Origin: Leeia aquatica
Lineage (GTDB): Bacteria > Pseudomonadota > Gammaproteobacteria > Burkholderiales > Leeiaceae
Assembly: GCF_012641365.1 (NCBI RefSeq)
Contig: NZ_JABAIM010000001.1
Span: 1,426,001 to 1,490,000, forward strand
DNA: 64,000 bases
Reading direction: 5' to 3'
Shown: in pieces, positions 1 through 8,899 of the stretch
Numbering within the stretch: position 1 is the first letter of the stretch
Layout of the letters: each line of letters begins with the position of its first letter
Made by a program: the position numbers and the translations under genes
Notes under the pieces: generated by a model
Seen by the model: only the letters and a program-made list of their open reading frames with translations
What the model was told of the DNA's origin: nothing
Database searches by the model: none

Positions 1-73
1 CACCCCCAGCATGATTTCCAGGCGGATGCCACGATGGCAGGCCGCTGCTTTGACCGATTCAGGAGTACCGCAC

Positions 74-574
74 ATGAGCCACCCCGCCATCATTCAACCT
101 GATGCCATCCGTGATGCAGATGACAGCAGCTATCCCGGCAGCCGCGAGCTGCATGGCATTGGGGCCAACTTCGGCCAGCATTTCGGCCTGCAGCGGCTGG
201 GCATCCATCACGAGCTGCTGCCGCCCGGCCGCCGCACTTCACGACCGCACGCCGAGGCCGACGAGGAAGAATTCGTTTATGTGCTGAGCGGCGCACCCGA
301 TGTCTGGCTGGATGGCGAGCTGCACCGCCTGCAGCCGGGCGAGGCGGTGGGCTTCCCGGCAGGCACCGGGCTGGCACACACCTTCATCAACAATACCGAC
401 GAGATGGTGACGCTGCTGGTAGTCGGCGAAAAAGTACCCGGCTGTCGGGTGCATTACCCGCTACACCCGGACTACAACCAGACCATTGGCGAGCGTCACT
501 GGACACCCCCCGCCCGTCCGCTGGGCCCCCACGATGGGCTGCCGGACGCCCTGCGCGCCAACCCGGTGGATTAA
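74..574 (+). CDS. cupin-domain protein
   Basis: A 166-residue single-domain cupin. The first cupin motif lies around residues 50-70 (P-H-A-E followed by a run of acidic residues, then EEFVYVLSG) and the second around residues 88-106 (PGEAVGFPAGTGLAHTFIN). The pattern keeps one or two of the usual metal-binding His/Glu positions, so a metal-dependent enzyme or a sugar-binding role is possible, but the substrate cannot be told. The ATG at 74 was chosen over an upstream ATG at 11 because it has an AGGAG ribosome-binding site 8 bases before it and the protein then starts at the family-like N-terminus. It ends 3 bases before trmL and is probably co-transcribed with it. Confidence 0.8.
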   Translation: MSHPAIIQPDAIRDADDSSYPGSRELHGIGANFGQHFGLQRLGIHHELLPPGRRTSRPHAEADEEEFVYVLSGAPDVWLDGELHRLQPGEAVGFPAGTGLAHTFINNTDEMVTLLVVGEKVPGCRVHYPLHPDYNQTIGERHWTPPARPLGPHDGLPDALRANPVD

Positions 575-577
575 GGC

Positions 578-1042
578 ATGTTCCATATTGTCCTGTTCAA
601 CCCCGAAATTCCGCCGAATACCGGTAATGTGATCCGGCTGGCCGCCAACACCGGCTGCCAGCTTCATCTGGTCGAGCCTCTGGGTTTTCCGCTGGAAGAC
701 GCCAAGCTGCGCCGCGCCGGGCTGGACTACCACGAGTACGCCCGCATGCAGGTGCACCCGGACTGGGCAAGCTGCAAGGCGGCATTGGGCGAGCGGCGCT
801 GCTTTGCCTTCACTACCAAGGGCAGCCACTGCTTCAGTGAAGTCGCGTTCCAGCCGGAAGATGTATTCGTGTTTGGCCCGGAAACCCGTGGCCTGCCTGC
901 CGAACTGCTGCAGGAATTTGCCCCGGCTGAGCGCCTGCGCTTGCCGATGCTGCCGACCAGCCGCAGCATGAACCTGTCCAACACCGTGGCGATCACAGTG
1001 TTCGAGGCCTGGCGACAGCACGATTTCGGCGGACATCGCTGA
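578..1042 (+). CDS. trmL: tRNA (cytidine/uridine(34)-2'-O)-methyltransferase TrmL
   Basis: SPOUT-class methyltransferase of 154 residues, the normal TrmL size. It methylates the 2'-OH of the wobble nucleotide 34 in tRNA-Leu isoacceptors using S-adenosylmethionine. Family motifs are visible: NPEIPPNTGNVIRLAANTG near the N-terminus, FGPETRGLP around residue 108, and LPMLPTSRSMNLSN near residue 127, which together form the knotted SAM pocket. The ATG lies 3 bases after the cupin gene stop. A strong hairpin terminator follows 20 bases after the stop. Confidence 0.95.
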   Translation: MFHIVLFNPEIPPNTGNVIRLAANTGCQLHLVEPLGFPLEDAKLRRAGLDYHEYARMQVHPDWASCKAALGERRCFAFTTKGSHCFSEVAFQPEDVFVFGPETRGLPAELLQEFAPAERLRLPMLPTSRSMNLSNTVAITVFEAWRQHDFGGHR

Positions 1043-1062
1043 TCGCCCCCAGCGTGCAGGCA

Positions 1063-1095
1063 ACAAAAAAGCAGGCACCCGGCCTGCTTTTTTGT
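1063..1095. terminator. bidirectional intrinsic terminator between trmL and ushA
   Basis: Stem AAAAAAGCAGGC / GCCTGCTTTTTT with a 5-base loop at 1065-1093. The A-run on one side and T-run on the other let it work in both directions, which fits the convergent genes trmL (+) and the 5'-nucleotidase (-). Confidence 0.9.
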
Positions 1096-1111
1096 TTGCT
1101 ACTGCATGGTC

Positions 1112-2737
1112 TTACTTGCGGGTCACCGCGTCACCCGGCGCATATTGCGCGGTTTTCACCGGTTTTTGTGCCGCCACAAACTCGCGCAGCACGTCTGCAT
1201 CCACATAACCGGTATTGACATAACCCGGATGGGTGCTCAGCTTCGGATAACCATCACCACCCGCAGCGGTGAAGTTGTTCAGCGCCATGCGGTAGGTCTT
1301 GACCGGGTCCAGTGGCTTGCCACCGATGCTGGCCGACTTGACTGCACCGCCTTCAATCTCCAGACGGATACCGGCAAACTGCGGGAAGGCACCGGAACCT
1401 GCGGTCATCTTGGCGGCCGCGTTCAGGTAGTCCAGCACTTCCTTGCCGCTCAGGTCTACATACACCAGCATGTTGCCGAACGGATGCACCTTCAGCACAT
1501 CCTTGTAGGTCAGCTTGCCTGCCGGCATGGAATCACGAATGCCGCCGGCGTTCATCAGCGCGAAGTCGGCCTTCGACTTTTGCATCATGGCGGTAGCAAT
1601 GAACACGCCCAGATTGGTCGGCTCTTTGCGCACCACGTTGCGGTCACCTTCCAGCTTGCCGTCGGACTCACCCACCTGCACATCCAGCGCGGCACGGCCC
1701 TTTTCCTGATACGGGGTCAGGAACTTGAGCATGTCGACATCTTCCTTGATCTCGCTGGTGTAGAAGACCTTTTTGTCCTTGCCGTCGTCGCCCTTGACCG
1801 TCTTCTTCAGGTTGATCGGCACCAGGGTGTATTTGACCAGCTTCATCTCACCATTGCGGTATTCGAAGTCCGCCCGGCCCACATACTTGCCCCATTCGTG
1901 TGCCTGTACGATCCAGGCGCCATTCTGGCGGTCTGGCGCGCACTCGGTGCCTGGAACATAGGCATCGTTACGTACGTTTTCCGCCTTCATGCACACCGGG
2001 TTCTGGCTGTGGCCACCCACGATCAGGTCAAAACCCTTGACCTGACGTGCCATCTCCACGTCACCCTCGGCATTCACGCCACGTGCGCCATTGGTGTAGT
2101 GGCCCATGTGGGTTGCTGCAATCACGATATTGGCCTGACCACGCAACTCTGGCATCAGCGCGGCGGCTTCCTCGGCTGGCTTGCGGAAGGTGACACCCTG
2201 CACATTGGCCGGGTCCACCATCTTGGCGGTATCGTCCGTGGTCAGACCCACCACGGCCACCTTGAGGCCATCCAGGTTGAACACTTGATAGGGCTTGAAC
2301 AGGCGCTGGCCATCCTTGTAGATGTTGGCAGACAGCATCGGGAAGTTGATCCATTCACGCTGCTTGCTCAGCACCGACCACGGATTGTCGAACTCGTGGT
2401 TGCCCACCGCCATGGCGTCATAGCCCAGCTTGGCCATGCCCTTGAAATCTGGCTCGGCGTCCTGCATGTCGGATTCCGGTACTCCGGTGTTGACATCGCC
2501 ACCGTCCAGCAGCAGCGAGTAACCGCCTTGCGCCTTCACATCGGCGCGGATCTGGTCGATCACGGTCTTGCGGGCCGCCATGCCGTACTCGCCATCACCG
2601 TTTTTCCAGAAACGGCCATGGTGGTCATTGGTATGCAGGATGGTCAGATGATAGGTTTTCTCCGGCTGGTAGTTGGCAGCACAACCGGACAGCAGTGCGC
2701 CAATCAGCATCGGCAGCAGCAAAGGCTTCAAAGACAT
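1112..2737 (-). CDS. ushA: UshA-type 5'-nucleotidase / UDP-sugar hydrolase lipoprotein
   Basis: A 541-residue metallophosphoesterase plus C-terminal 5'-nucleotidase domain, the usual UshA/NutA size. It hydrolyses extracellular nucleotides and UDP-sugars to nucleosides for uptake. Dinuclear metal-site motifs are present: ILHTNDHHG (about residues 33-41), LLDGGD, GNHEFD and GGHSQ; the C-terminal half carries NAGGIRDSMPAG and the PFGN substrate-loop region. The N-terminus is a lipoprotein signal with lipobox LSGC at residues 16-19 and Ala at +2, so it is predicted to be anchored in the outer membrane rather than soluble as in E. coli. Downstream of cdd on the same strand, which makes sense as a nucleoside-salvage pair. 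RBS GAGG precedes the ATG. Confidence 0.93.
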   Translation of the reverse strand: MSLKPLLLPMLIGALLSGCAANYQPEKTYHLTILHTNDHHGRFWKNGDGEYGMAARKTVIDQIRADVKAQGGYSLLLDGGDVNTGVPESDMQDAEPDFKGMAKLGYDAMAVGNHEFDNPWSVLSKQREWINFPMLSANIYKDGQRLFKPYQVFNLDGLKVAVVGLTTDDTAKMVDPANVQGVTFRKPAEEAAALMPELRGQANIVIAATHMGHYTNGARGVNAEGDVEMARQVKGFDLIVGGHSQNPVCMKAENVRNDAYVPGTECAPDRQNGAWIVQAHEWGKYVGRADFEYRNGEMKLVKYTLVPINLKKTVKGDDGKDKKVFYTSEIKEDVDMLKFLTPYQEKGRAALDVQVGESDGKLEGDRNVVRKEPTNLGVFIATAMMQKSKADFALMNAGGIRDSMPAGKLTYKDVLKVHPFGNMLVYVDLSGKEVLDYLNAAAKMTAGSGAFPQFAGIRLEIEGGAVKSASIGGKPLDPVKTYRMALNNFTAAGGDGYPKLSTHPGYVNTGYVDADVLREFVAAQKPVKTAQYAPGDAVTRK

Positions 2738-2851
2738 GGTGATTCCTCTCTCTTACGCGGCATATGGGGTGCTTCAGGCCTCGATGGCCTCGCTCGCGGT
2801 GTCATGGCACCGCATTGTTATGGTGGCCCCGACAGGGGTAGCACTGCGCAA

Positions 2852-2884
2852 TGTCAACAAAGAAACTTTACTTTGTCAACAAAG
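2852..2884 (-). promoter_or_regulatory. repeat/palindrome in ushA leader (candidate operator with TTGACA boxes)
   Basis: The 10-mer GTCAACAAAG occurs twice, at 2853-2862 and 2875-2884, exactly 22 bases apart (about two helical turns). The second copy is part of a perfect 6-bp inverted repeat CTTTGT-CA-ACAAAG at 2871-2884. Read on the minus strand each copy contains TTGACA, the -35 consensus, but no good -10 box sits at the right distance from either. A regulator-binding site controlling ushA is an inference from the symmetry and spacing only. Confidence 0.35.
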
Positions 2885-2895
2885 GCAATCAAACA

Positions 2896-3303
2896 TCACA
2901 CCACACCCAGATCACGTCCGGAGAAGCCAAACGGCAACAGCTCACCCACGGTGGTGACCAGACGGGCATCCCCCAGATTGGCCAGGATCACCGGCGTATC
3001 CGGTGCACACAGCTCCAGCATCACCTGACGGCAGGCGCCGCACGGTGAAATCGGCCCTTCGGTATCACCGATCACGGCCAGCTCGGCCACTTCACCCGGG
3101 CGCATGCCCGCTGCGATGGCGCTGAACAAGGCGGTACGCTCTGCACAATTACACAAGGGGTAGGATGCATTCTCGATATTACAACCGGTAAACACCCGCC
3201 CATCACGGGTGCGCAACGCGGCCCCCACCTGGAAACGGGAATACGGTACATAGGCCCCTTCACGGGCCAGACGGGCAGCTTCTACCAGTGCCTGGCGGTC
3301 CAT
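2896..3303 (-). CDS. cdd: cytidine deaminase
   Basis: A 135-residue homotetrameric-type cytidine deaminase, converting cytidine and deoxycytidine to uridine and deoxyuridine in pyrimidine salvage. The zinc-site motifs are intact: NCAERTAL with the proton-shuttling Glu around residue 55, and PCGACRQVMLE with the two zinc Cys around residues 87-90. The ATG has a GGAG ribosome-binding site. It lies between gpsA and ushA on the same strand and gives a plausible nucleoside-salvage pair with ushA. Confidence 0.95.
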   Translation of the reverse strand: MDRQALVEAARLAREGAYVPYSRFQVGAALRTRDGRVFTGCNIENASYPLCNCAERTALFSAIAAGMRPGEVAELAVIGDTEGPISPCGACRQVMLELCAPDTPVILANLGDARLVTTVGELLPFGFSGRDLGVV

Positions 3304-3378
3304 AGTGCTCTCCTCGCAGCGTCATGCTGCATCCAACAGATTACGGGGGGTAATGCTTTTCAGCTTATGCGGGGCGAC

Positions 3379-4392
3379 TCAGCCCTGGGCAGGTGGCAAT
3401 TCCAGCACCGGTTCACGCGCCAGCAGGCGAAGCAAGGCGTCTTGCGCGGTGACTTCACCCCGCAGCAGTTGTCCCACAGCCGCCGTAATCGGCATCGACA
3501 CCTGCAGGGCAGCGGCCAGCCGCTCTGTCTCGTAGGTGGTCGGCACCCCTTCGGCAACATGCCCCAGTGCCTGCAACACATCAGGCAAGGACTGGCCCTG
3601 TGCCAGCAACAAGCCCACGCGGCGGTTGCGCGACAAATCACCGGTGCAGGTCAGCACCAGGTCGCCCAGGCCACCCAGGCCCATCAGGGTCTCGGGACGT
3701 CCGCCCATGCGGGTCGCCAGCCGGGCCATCTCGGCCAGGCCACGGGTAATCAGCGCAGCCCGGGCGTTATGCCCCAGCTGCAAACCATCGGCGACGCCAG
3801 CGGCAATCGCCATCACATTCTTCACCGCCGCACCGACCTCCACCCCCACCACGTCATCGGTGGCGTACAGGCGCAGGCGCTGGCTATTCAGCTTTTGTGC
3901 CCAGTGCACGGCCAGCTCGCTGTCGGCGCAGGCCAGCGTAATGGCAGTCGGCTGACCGGCAGCCACTTCCTTGGCAAAACTGGGGCCGGACAGCGCACCG
4001 GCCGGGTGCTCACCCAGCAACTCGGCCACCACCCGATGCGGTAGCTGGCGAGAAGTGGCTTCAAAACCTTTACACGCCCAGAACAGGGGCGGCAAGGGTA
4101 GTGACAGGGCCTTCAAGGCTTGCAGGGTCGGGCGCAGACCGGCGATCGGGGTCACCAGCAGCAGCAGATCTTGCCGGGCGACCGCAGCGGTCAGGTCATC
4201 CGTTACGCTCAGATGATCGGGGAACGCGGCATCCGGCAGGTAGCGGGCATTGCTGCGGCTCGCCTGCATCACCGCAACCTGCTGGGTATCCCGCGCCCAC
4301 AGGGAGACCTGATGCCCATCCCGAGCATAGGCGATGGCCAGCGCCGTGCCCCAGGCGCCTGCGCCAAGCACACCGATCTGCAAACGACTCAT
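3379..4392 (-). CDS. gpsA: NAD(P)H-dependent glycerol-3-phosphate dehydrogenase GpsA
   Basis: A 337-residue enzyme that reduces dihydroxyacetone phosphate to sn-glycerol 3-phosphate for phospholipid synthesis. The Rossmann motif [10 protein letters not shown] is at residues 10-19, the family signature [14 protein letters not shown] is around residues 242-255, followed by SRNRRVG, and the catalytic-region lysine in [11 protein letters not shown] is present. The start codon overlaps the stop of the upstream SH3 gene by one base (TGATG), so translation is likely coupled. The order secB - SH3 gene - gpsA is tight and recalls the secB-gpsA linkage of many proteobacteria. Confidence 0.95.
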   Translation of the reverse strand: MSRLQIGVLGAGAWGTALAIAYARDGHQVSLWARDTQQVAVMQASRSNARYLPDAAFPDHLSVTDDLTAAVARQDLLLLVTPIAGLRPTLQALKALSLPLPPLFWACKGFEATSRQLPHRVVAELLGEHPAGALSGPSFAKEVAAGQPTAITLACADSELAVHWAQKLNSQRLRLYATDDVVGVEVGAAVKNVMAIAAGVADGLQLGHNARAALITRGLAEMARLATRMGGRPETLMGLGGLGDLVLTCTGDLSRNRRVGLLLAQGQSLPDVLQALGHVAEGVPTTYETERLAAALQVSMPITAAVGQLLRGEVTAQDALLRLLAREPVLELPPAQG

Positions 4393-4841
4393 CAGGCGCC
4401 CCAGACGTCAGCCAAGCGCACCCAGCCGGTCACGCCATCACGATGGCGCACCTGCAGCCAGCCTGGCTGGGCTTCTTTACCTATTGGCAGCAGCTCCAGC
4501 ACCACATCCCGGCTAACCCGCGCCACGACACTGCCGGCGGCCTCAGGCTTGCTGCGCATGTCGAGCTGGGCCACATTGACCAGCACCGTGCGTTTGCTGC
4601 TCCATTCCGATTTCTGCCCCCAAGCCAGGCTGCCGCTGCGATCCCGCAGCTTCACCCAATCGCCCTGCGTAATCAGCACTTCAGCCGGGTAACCTTGATT
4701 GACCACATAGAGCTTGCGGGCGCTGGCGTTCGGGGCATCGTACAGCACCGCCGCCCGGCTGGACGCCGAGCGGTATTCGGTGGCCGATGCCACACTGGCC
4801 CACAACAGCAGGCCCAGTGCGAGCAGACGGCGATCAGGCAT
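4392..4841 (-). CDS. SH3-domain periplasmic protein
   Basis: A 149-residue secreted protein with a signal peptide at residues 1-20 ending ASVASA, followed by two bacterial SH3-like repeats (about residues 25-85 and 85-145; e.g. [16 protein letters not shown] and [17 protein letters not shown]). Such SH3 proteins are usually thought to bind peptidoglycan or other envelope components; the actual ligand is unknown. It overlaps secB by 8 bases and gpsA by one, so the three genes form one translation-coupled unit. Confidence 0.85.
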   Translation of the reverse strand: MPDRRLLALGLLLWASVASATEYRSASSRAAVLYDAPNASARKLYVVNQGYPAEVLITQGDWVKLRDRSGSLAWGQKSEWSSKRTVLVNVAQLDMRSKPEAAGSVVARVSRDVVLELLPIGKEAQPGWLQVRHRDGVTGWVRLADVWGA

Positions 4842-5295
4842 TGCCTTGTGCCTCGGCCAGCTCTTGCATGCGCTGCATGAACAGGGCTTCGAAGTTGACC
4901 GGCTGCAGAATCACCGGCGAGAAGCCCGCGCGGTTGGTCAGGTCGGAGATCACTTCACGCACATACGGGAACAGGATGGTCGGGCAGTGAATGCCGATCA
5001 CGCCCGGCATGTCGTCGTCGGGGATGTTCAGGATGTGGAAAATGCCAGCCTGAGCCACTTCGGCCAGAAACACCGTCTTTTCACCAATCTTGTTGGTCAC
5101 GGTGACCGTCAGCACCACTTCAAAGAAGCCTTCGCCGATTTGCTGAGCTTCATTGTGCAGCTGGATACCGATCTCGTTCTCGCCCTCTTCCAGAAAAATC
5201 TGCGGGGCATTCGGCACTTCCAGCGATGCATCCTTCACATACAGCTTCTGGATGTTGAATACCGGGTTCTGGTCGGCAGCCTGTTGTTCGCTCAT
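4834..5295 (-). CDS. secB: protein-export chaperone SecB
   Basis: A 153-residue acidic tetrameric chaperone that keeps presecretory proteins unfolded and delivers them to SecA. The family core FNIQKLYVKDASLEVPNAP at residues 13-31 and the C-terminal region VNFEALFMQRM are intact. It begins an operon with the SH3 gene and gpsA and is separated from the upstream grxC by an intrinsic terminator, so it probably has its own promoter or relies on read-through. Its partner secA is also in this window at 54.7 kb. Confidence 0.96.
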   Translation of the reverse strand: MSEQQAADQNPVFNIQKLYVKDASLEVPNAPQIFLEEGENEIGIQLHNEAQQIGEGFFEVVLTVTVTNKIGEKTVFLAEVAQAGIFHILNIPDDDMPGVIGIHCPTILFPYVREVISDLTNRAGFSPVILQPVNFEALFMQRMQELAEAQGNA

Positions 5296-5313
5296 GGTGT
5301 TCTCGTCAAAGTG

Positions 5314-5350
5314 AAAAAAACCCGGCCCGGCAACACGCTCGGTCCGGGTA
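5314..5350 (-). terminator. intrinsic terminator after grxC
   Basis: Read on the minus strand, ACCCGGACCG and CGGGCCGGGT pair as a 10-position stem with one mismatch and a 10-base loop, followed by a run of seven T. It lies between grxC and secB. Confidence 0.75.
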
Positions 5351-5387
5351 TGTGCGTCCCGTACAGGGTCCGCAACATGCCAGCCGC

Positions 5388-5642
5388 CTATTTTAACAGC
5401 GGATCCAGTTTACCGGCACGGTCCAGTGCCGACAAATCGTCAAAACCACCGACATGCTGCTCGCCAATATAGATTTGCGGCACCGTACGGCGGCCTGTAC
5501 GTGCCATCATCGCCTCGCGCACCTGCGGGTCCTGGTCGACACGGATTTCTTCAATGGCCGTAACACCCTTGCTGGCCAGCAGCCGCTTGGCCATCTGGCA
5601 GTAGGGGCACACAGCGGTGGTATACATGGTAACGGCAGCCAT
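5388..5642 (-). CDS. grxC: glutaredoxin 3
   Basis: An 84-residue glutaredoxin, a glutathione-dependent thiol-disulfide oxidoreductase in the cytoplasm. The dithiol active site CPYC is at residues 11-14, the cis-Pro motif TVPQIYIG around residues 51-58 and the glutathione-binding GGFDD around 63-67. An upstream in-frame start would add 24 residues unlike any glutaredoxin, whereas the ATG at 5642 has AAGAAAG about 9 bases upstream, so it was chosen. The 243-bp region between this gene and gpmI must hold the promoters of both divergent genes; no clear -35/-10 pair was found, only AT-rich patches around 5750-5820. Confidence 0.93.
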   Translation of the reverse strand: MAAVTMYTTAVCPYCQMAKRLLASKGVTAIEEIRVDQDPQVREAMMARTGRRTVPQIYIGEQHVGGFDDLSALDRAGKLDPLLK

Positions 5643-5885
5643 ATGACAACTTTCTTGCAAAACAGTGAATGATGAGATGCTGCCACAGCAGCGGCCCGAG
5701 CTCCAGCATGACATGCATGGAGAGGGCCTATTACATCCCGGCTACGAATTAGATAAAAACTATCATAAATAAGCTCCACCCGCCAGTAAAACTATGAAGC
5801 CATGCGCAAATGGCGTAAAATCAACCTTCTAGTCTGCCACCTTCGCCGCGCCACGGCGTTCGCACCCGCTTGCCAGGAGAGCCTG

Positions 5886-7430
5886 ATGTCTGCCCTTACC
5901 CCTGTTGCCCTGTTGATTCTGGATGGCTTTGGTTATCGCACCGAGGGGGAGGACAATGCCATCCTGCACGCCAACAAACCTCACTGGGACCGCCTGTGGG
6001 CGCAATATCCGCACAGCACGCTGGATGCCTCCGAACATGCGGTGGGCCTGCCCAATGGCCAGTTTGGCAATTCGGAAGTGGGGCATCTGAACATCGGCGC
6101 CGGTCGCATTGTGCGGCAGGACATTACCCGCATCGACGTCGACATCGAAGCGGGTACACTGGGACAGAACCCGGCTCTGGCCGAGGCCATTCAGCTCGCT
6201 GCACGTCAGCAAAGCACGCTGCACCTGATGGGCCTGGCTTCCGACGGTGGCGTGCACAGCCATGAAGCCCATCTGTTTGCCCTGATCGACGCGGCCCATC
6301 AGGCTGGCGTCAACCGGATTGCCATCCATGCCTTTCTGGATGGTCGGGATACCCCTCCGCGCAGCGCGGAAACTTATCTGGCACGGCTGGAAGATGCGTG
6401 CAGCCGTACGGCAGGCCATGCCCGCATTGCCTCAGTGGTGGGGCGCTACTATGCGATGGATCGCGACCAGCGCTGGGACCGGGTGGAAGCGGCTTACCGC
6501 ATGCTGACCGAAGGTGTGGCCCCGTTCGAAGCCAGCAATGCCCAGGCCGCACTGGCTGCCGCTTACGCCCGCAATGAAAACGACGAGTTCGTGCAAGCCA
6601 CCGTGATCCGGGACGGCAATGGCAAGGCCAGTGTGATGCGTGATGGCGACGTGGTGATTTTTGCCAACTTCCGCGCCGACCGCGCCCGCCAGCTGACCAT
6701 GGCCCTGCACTGGCCCGATTTCAATGGTTTTGCCCGCAAGGTCTGGCCCCAACTGGCCCGCTACACCAGCATGACTCGCTATGGTGAGGCTTTCAGCAAC
6801 CCCTGCGCCTACCCGCCAGTGCGGCTGAGCAACACGCTGGGTGAGTACCTGTCCTCGCTGGGGCTGCGCCAGCTGCGCATCGCGGAAACCGAAAAGTACC
6901 CGCATGTGACCTATTTCTTCTCCGGTGGTGAAGAAACCCCGTTTGCGGGCGAAGACCGGGTGCTGGTGCCCTCCCCCAAGGTTGCCACCTACGACCTGCA
7001 GCCGGAAATGAGTGCTCCGGAAGTAACCGCCCGCATTGAAGAAGCGATTGCCAGCGGGCAATATCACGCCATCATCGTGAACTATGCCAATGGAGACATG
7101 GTCGGACACACAGGTAACTTTGCCGCCGCCGTCAAGGCCGTGGAGGCCCTCGACGATTGCGTGGCCCGTGTGGTGGCCGCCATGCAGCAAGCCGGTGGCG
7201 AAGTCCTGATTACCGCTGACCATGGCAATTGTGAAGACATGTTTGACGAAGCCAGCCATCAACAACACACCCAGCACACCCTGAACAAGGTGCCCCTGCT
7301 CTACATCGGCCGCCCAGCTGAGGTACGTGAAGGCGGGGCCTTGCAGGATATCGCGCCGACCCTGCTGCACATGATGGGGGTGGCGGTACCGGCTGAGATG
7401 ACCGGGAAAAGCCTGCTCACATGGTGTTGA
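5886..7430 (+). CDS. gpmI: 2,3-bisphosphoglycerate-independent phosphoglycerate mutase
   Basis: A 514-residue cofactor-independent phosphoglycerate mutase, interconverting 3- and 2-phosphoglycerate with two manganese ions. Alkaline-phosphatase-superfamily motifs are visible: LLILDGFGYR with the metal Asp near residue 11, FGNSEVGHLNIGAGR with the phospho-accepting Ser around residue 61, FLDGRDTPP, FRADRARQ, and the C-terminal ITADHGNCEDM. The ATG at 5886 with AGGAGA upstream was preferred over an in-frame start 84 bases earlier that adds non-homologous residues. It overlaps the next gene by 10 bases. Confidence 0.95.
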   Translation: MSALTPVALLILDGFGYRTEGEDNAILHANKPHWDRLWAQYPHSTLDASEHAVGLPNGQFGNSEVGHLNIGAGRIVRQDITRIDVDIEAGTLGQNPALAEAIQLAARQQSTLHLMGLASDGGVHSHEAHLFALIDAAHQAGVNRIAIHAFLDGRDTPPRSAETYLARLEDACSRTAGHARIASVVGRYYAMDRDQRWDRVEAAYRMLTEGVAPFEASNAQAALAAAYARNENDEFVQATVIRDGNGKASVMRDGDVVIFANFRADRARQLTMALHWPDFNGFARKVWPQLARYTSMTRYGEAFSNPCAYPPVRLSNTLGEYLSSLGLRQLRIAETEKYPHVTYFFSGGEETPFAGEDRVLVPSPKVATYDLQPEMSAPEVTARIEEAIASGQYHAIIVNYANGDMVGHTGNFAAAVKAVEALDDCVARVVAAMQQAGGEVLITADHGNCEDMFDEASHQQHTQHTLNKVPLLYIGRPAEVREGGALQDIAPTLLHMMGVAVPAEMTGKSLLTWC

Positions 7431-8773
7431 AACGGGCACTGACCACCCTGCTGTGTGTGGCCGCCCTGGGCAGCATGGCGGCGCCAGTAGCGCCATCGCG
7501 CAATGTCAAAGGCCAGCTGAACGATACCCAGGGCGAGCTGGACGCGCTGCATCAGAAAATTGAGGCCTTGCAGCGTAGCGTCAGCGCCTCGGAACAATCC
7601 CGCAAGGACGCCAGCGACGCGCTGCAACAGTCGGAACAGGCCATCAGCCAGACCAATCGCACCCTGGCCGACCTGCAAGATGAGCAGGATCAGCTGGAGG
7701 ATCAGCTGAAACAGCTGGGACAGCAACAGCAGCAATTGAGCAAGCGGGTGCAGCAACAAAAGCAGGCGCTGGCTCAGAAGCTGCGTGCGCAATACCGCCA
7801 CAGCAACAGTGACACCCTGCAGTTGCTGCTCAATGCCGACGACCCCAATACTGCCAGCCGCGATCTGGCCTACCTGCGCTATATCGCCAAGGCGCATCAA
7901 CAGCAGATCAGCAAACTGAAAGCCGATCTGCAGACCCTGGCTGCCACCCGCAGCCAGATCGAGCAAAATCAGCAACGCCTGCAAGCCATTGCCAGCCAGC
8001 GCATCCAGGAAAAGCAAGCGCTGGAAAACCAGCGCACTCAGCGCAAACATGTGCTGAACCAGCTCGACAATCAGTTGCTGGCCCAACGTCAGCAAATGGA
8101 GAAATGGCAGCGCGATGAAAACCGCTTGGGCAATCTGGTGGAACAGCTCAACCGCATCGTTGCCGAGCAGGAGCGGCAGCGCCAGGCCCGCCTGAAGGCC
8201 GAAGCCGAAGCGGCCCAGCGTGCGCGGCTGCTGGCACAGCAAAAGGCAAACCGGGGCAAGCCCGCTACCAACGGTAAACCGGCCCCGGTCAAACCCGGCA
8301 AACCGGAAACATCAACCCCGGTGGAGACGAACAACAACCGGGTTACCCTGCCGGTGGACAGCGCCCAGGTCAGCGGTAATGCGCAGAATCTGAAGGGGCG
8401 CTTGCTCACACCCGTCTCGGGCAGCCCGTCAAACCGCTTTGGTGCACCCCGGGCCGACAGTGGTGTCGCCTGGCGCGGCTGGTTTTATCCGGCGGCCGAA
8501 GGCAGCGATATCCGCAGCGTGGCTGCTGGTCAGGTGGTCTACGCCGACTGGCTGCGCGGCTTTGGCAATATGGTGATTGTGGATCATGGTGGCGGACTGA
8601 TGAGCATTTATGGCTCCACTGAGTCGGTGCTGCGCCGGGTTGGCGACCGGGTCGATGCCGGGCAGGTGATTGCCCGCACCGGCAATTCGGGTGGCAGCGA
8701 CAAGAGTGGCCTGTATTTTGAGCTGCGCTTCCGGGGCAAAGCTTTCGACCCGAGTGGCTGGTTACGCGGCTAA
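7421..8773 (+). CDS. envC: EnvC-like murein hydrolase activator (degenerate LytM)
   Basis: A 450-residue periplasmic protein: signal peptide (residues 1-20), long Gln-rich coiled coil (about 25-270), Lys/Pro-rich linker (about 275-310) and C-terminal LytM/M23 domain (about 335-450). The LytM zinc ligands are not conserved: the usual first His region reads FGAPRADSG, the HxGxD region has no His, and the HxH motif is replaced by YFELR. This is the EnvC pattern, in which the domain activates cell-wall amidases instead of cutting peptidoglycan itself. Its likely target, an AmiC amidase, is encoded at 51.3-52.6 kb. The gpmI-envC-ctpA order is common in proteobacteria. Confidence 0.9.
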   Translation: MVLKRALTTLLCVAALGSMAAPVAPSRNVKGQLNDTQGELDALHQKIEALQRSVSASEQSRKDASDALQQSEQAISQTNRTLADLQDEQDQLEDQLKQLGQQQQQLSKRVQQQKQALAQKLRAQYRHSNSDTLQLLLNADDPNTASRDLAYLRYIAKAHQQQISKLKADLQTLAATRSQIEQNQQRLQAIASQRIQEKQALENQRTQRKHVLNQLDNQLLAQRQQMEKWQRDENRLGNLVEQLNRIVAEQERQRQARLKAEAEAAQRARLLAQQKANRGKPATNGKPAPVKPGKPETSTPVETNNNRVTLPVDSAQVSGNAQNLKGRLLTPVSGSPSNRFGAPRADSGVAWRGWFYPAAEGSDIRSVAAGQVVYADWLRGFGNMVIVDHGGGLMSIYGSTESVLRRVGDRVDAGQVIARTGNSGGSDKSGLYFELRFRGKAFDPSGWLRG

Positions 8774-8899
8774 GATTGCGTCATACTGAACAACTGGTTC
8801 CAGCCGTACGGCAGGTACGGCCTGATTGTGTCAGCATACACAGCGCGGATACCCGGTGGTATCCAACATCAGGCGCACAGCGCCACAGGAATTGCGGGC

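Noticed and set aside
1106-3028. Open frame of 640 codons on the plus strand
   Set aside because: It lies antisense to ushA and cdd, both with intact catalytic motifs; His/Gln-rich composition is typical of the antisense of GC-rich genes.
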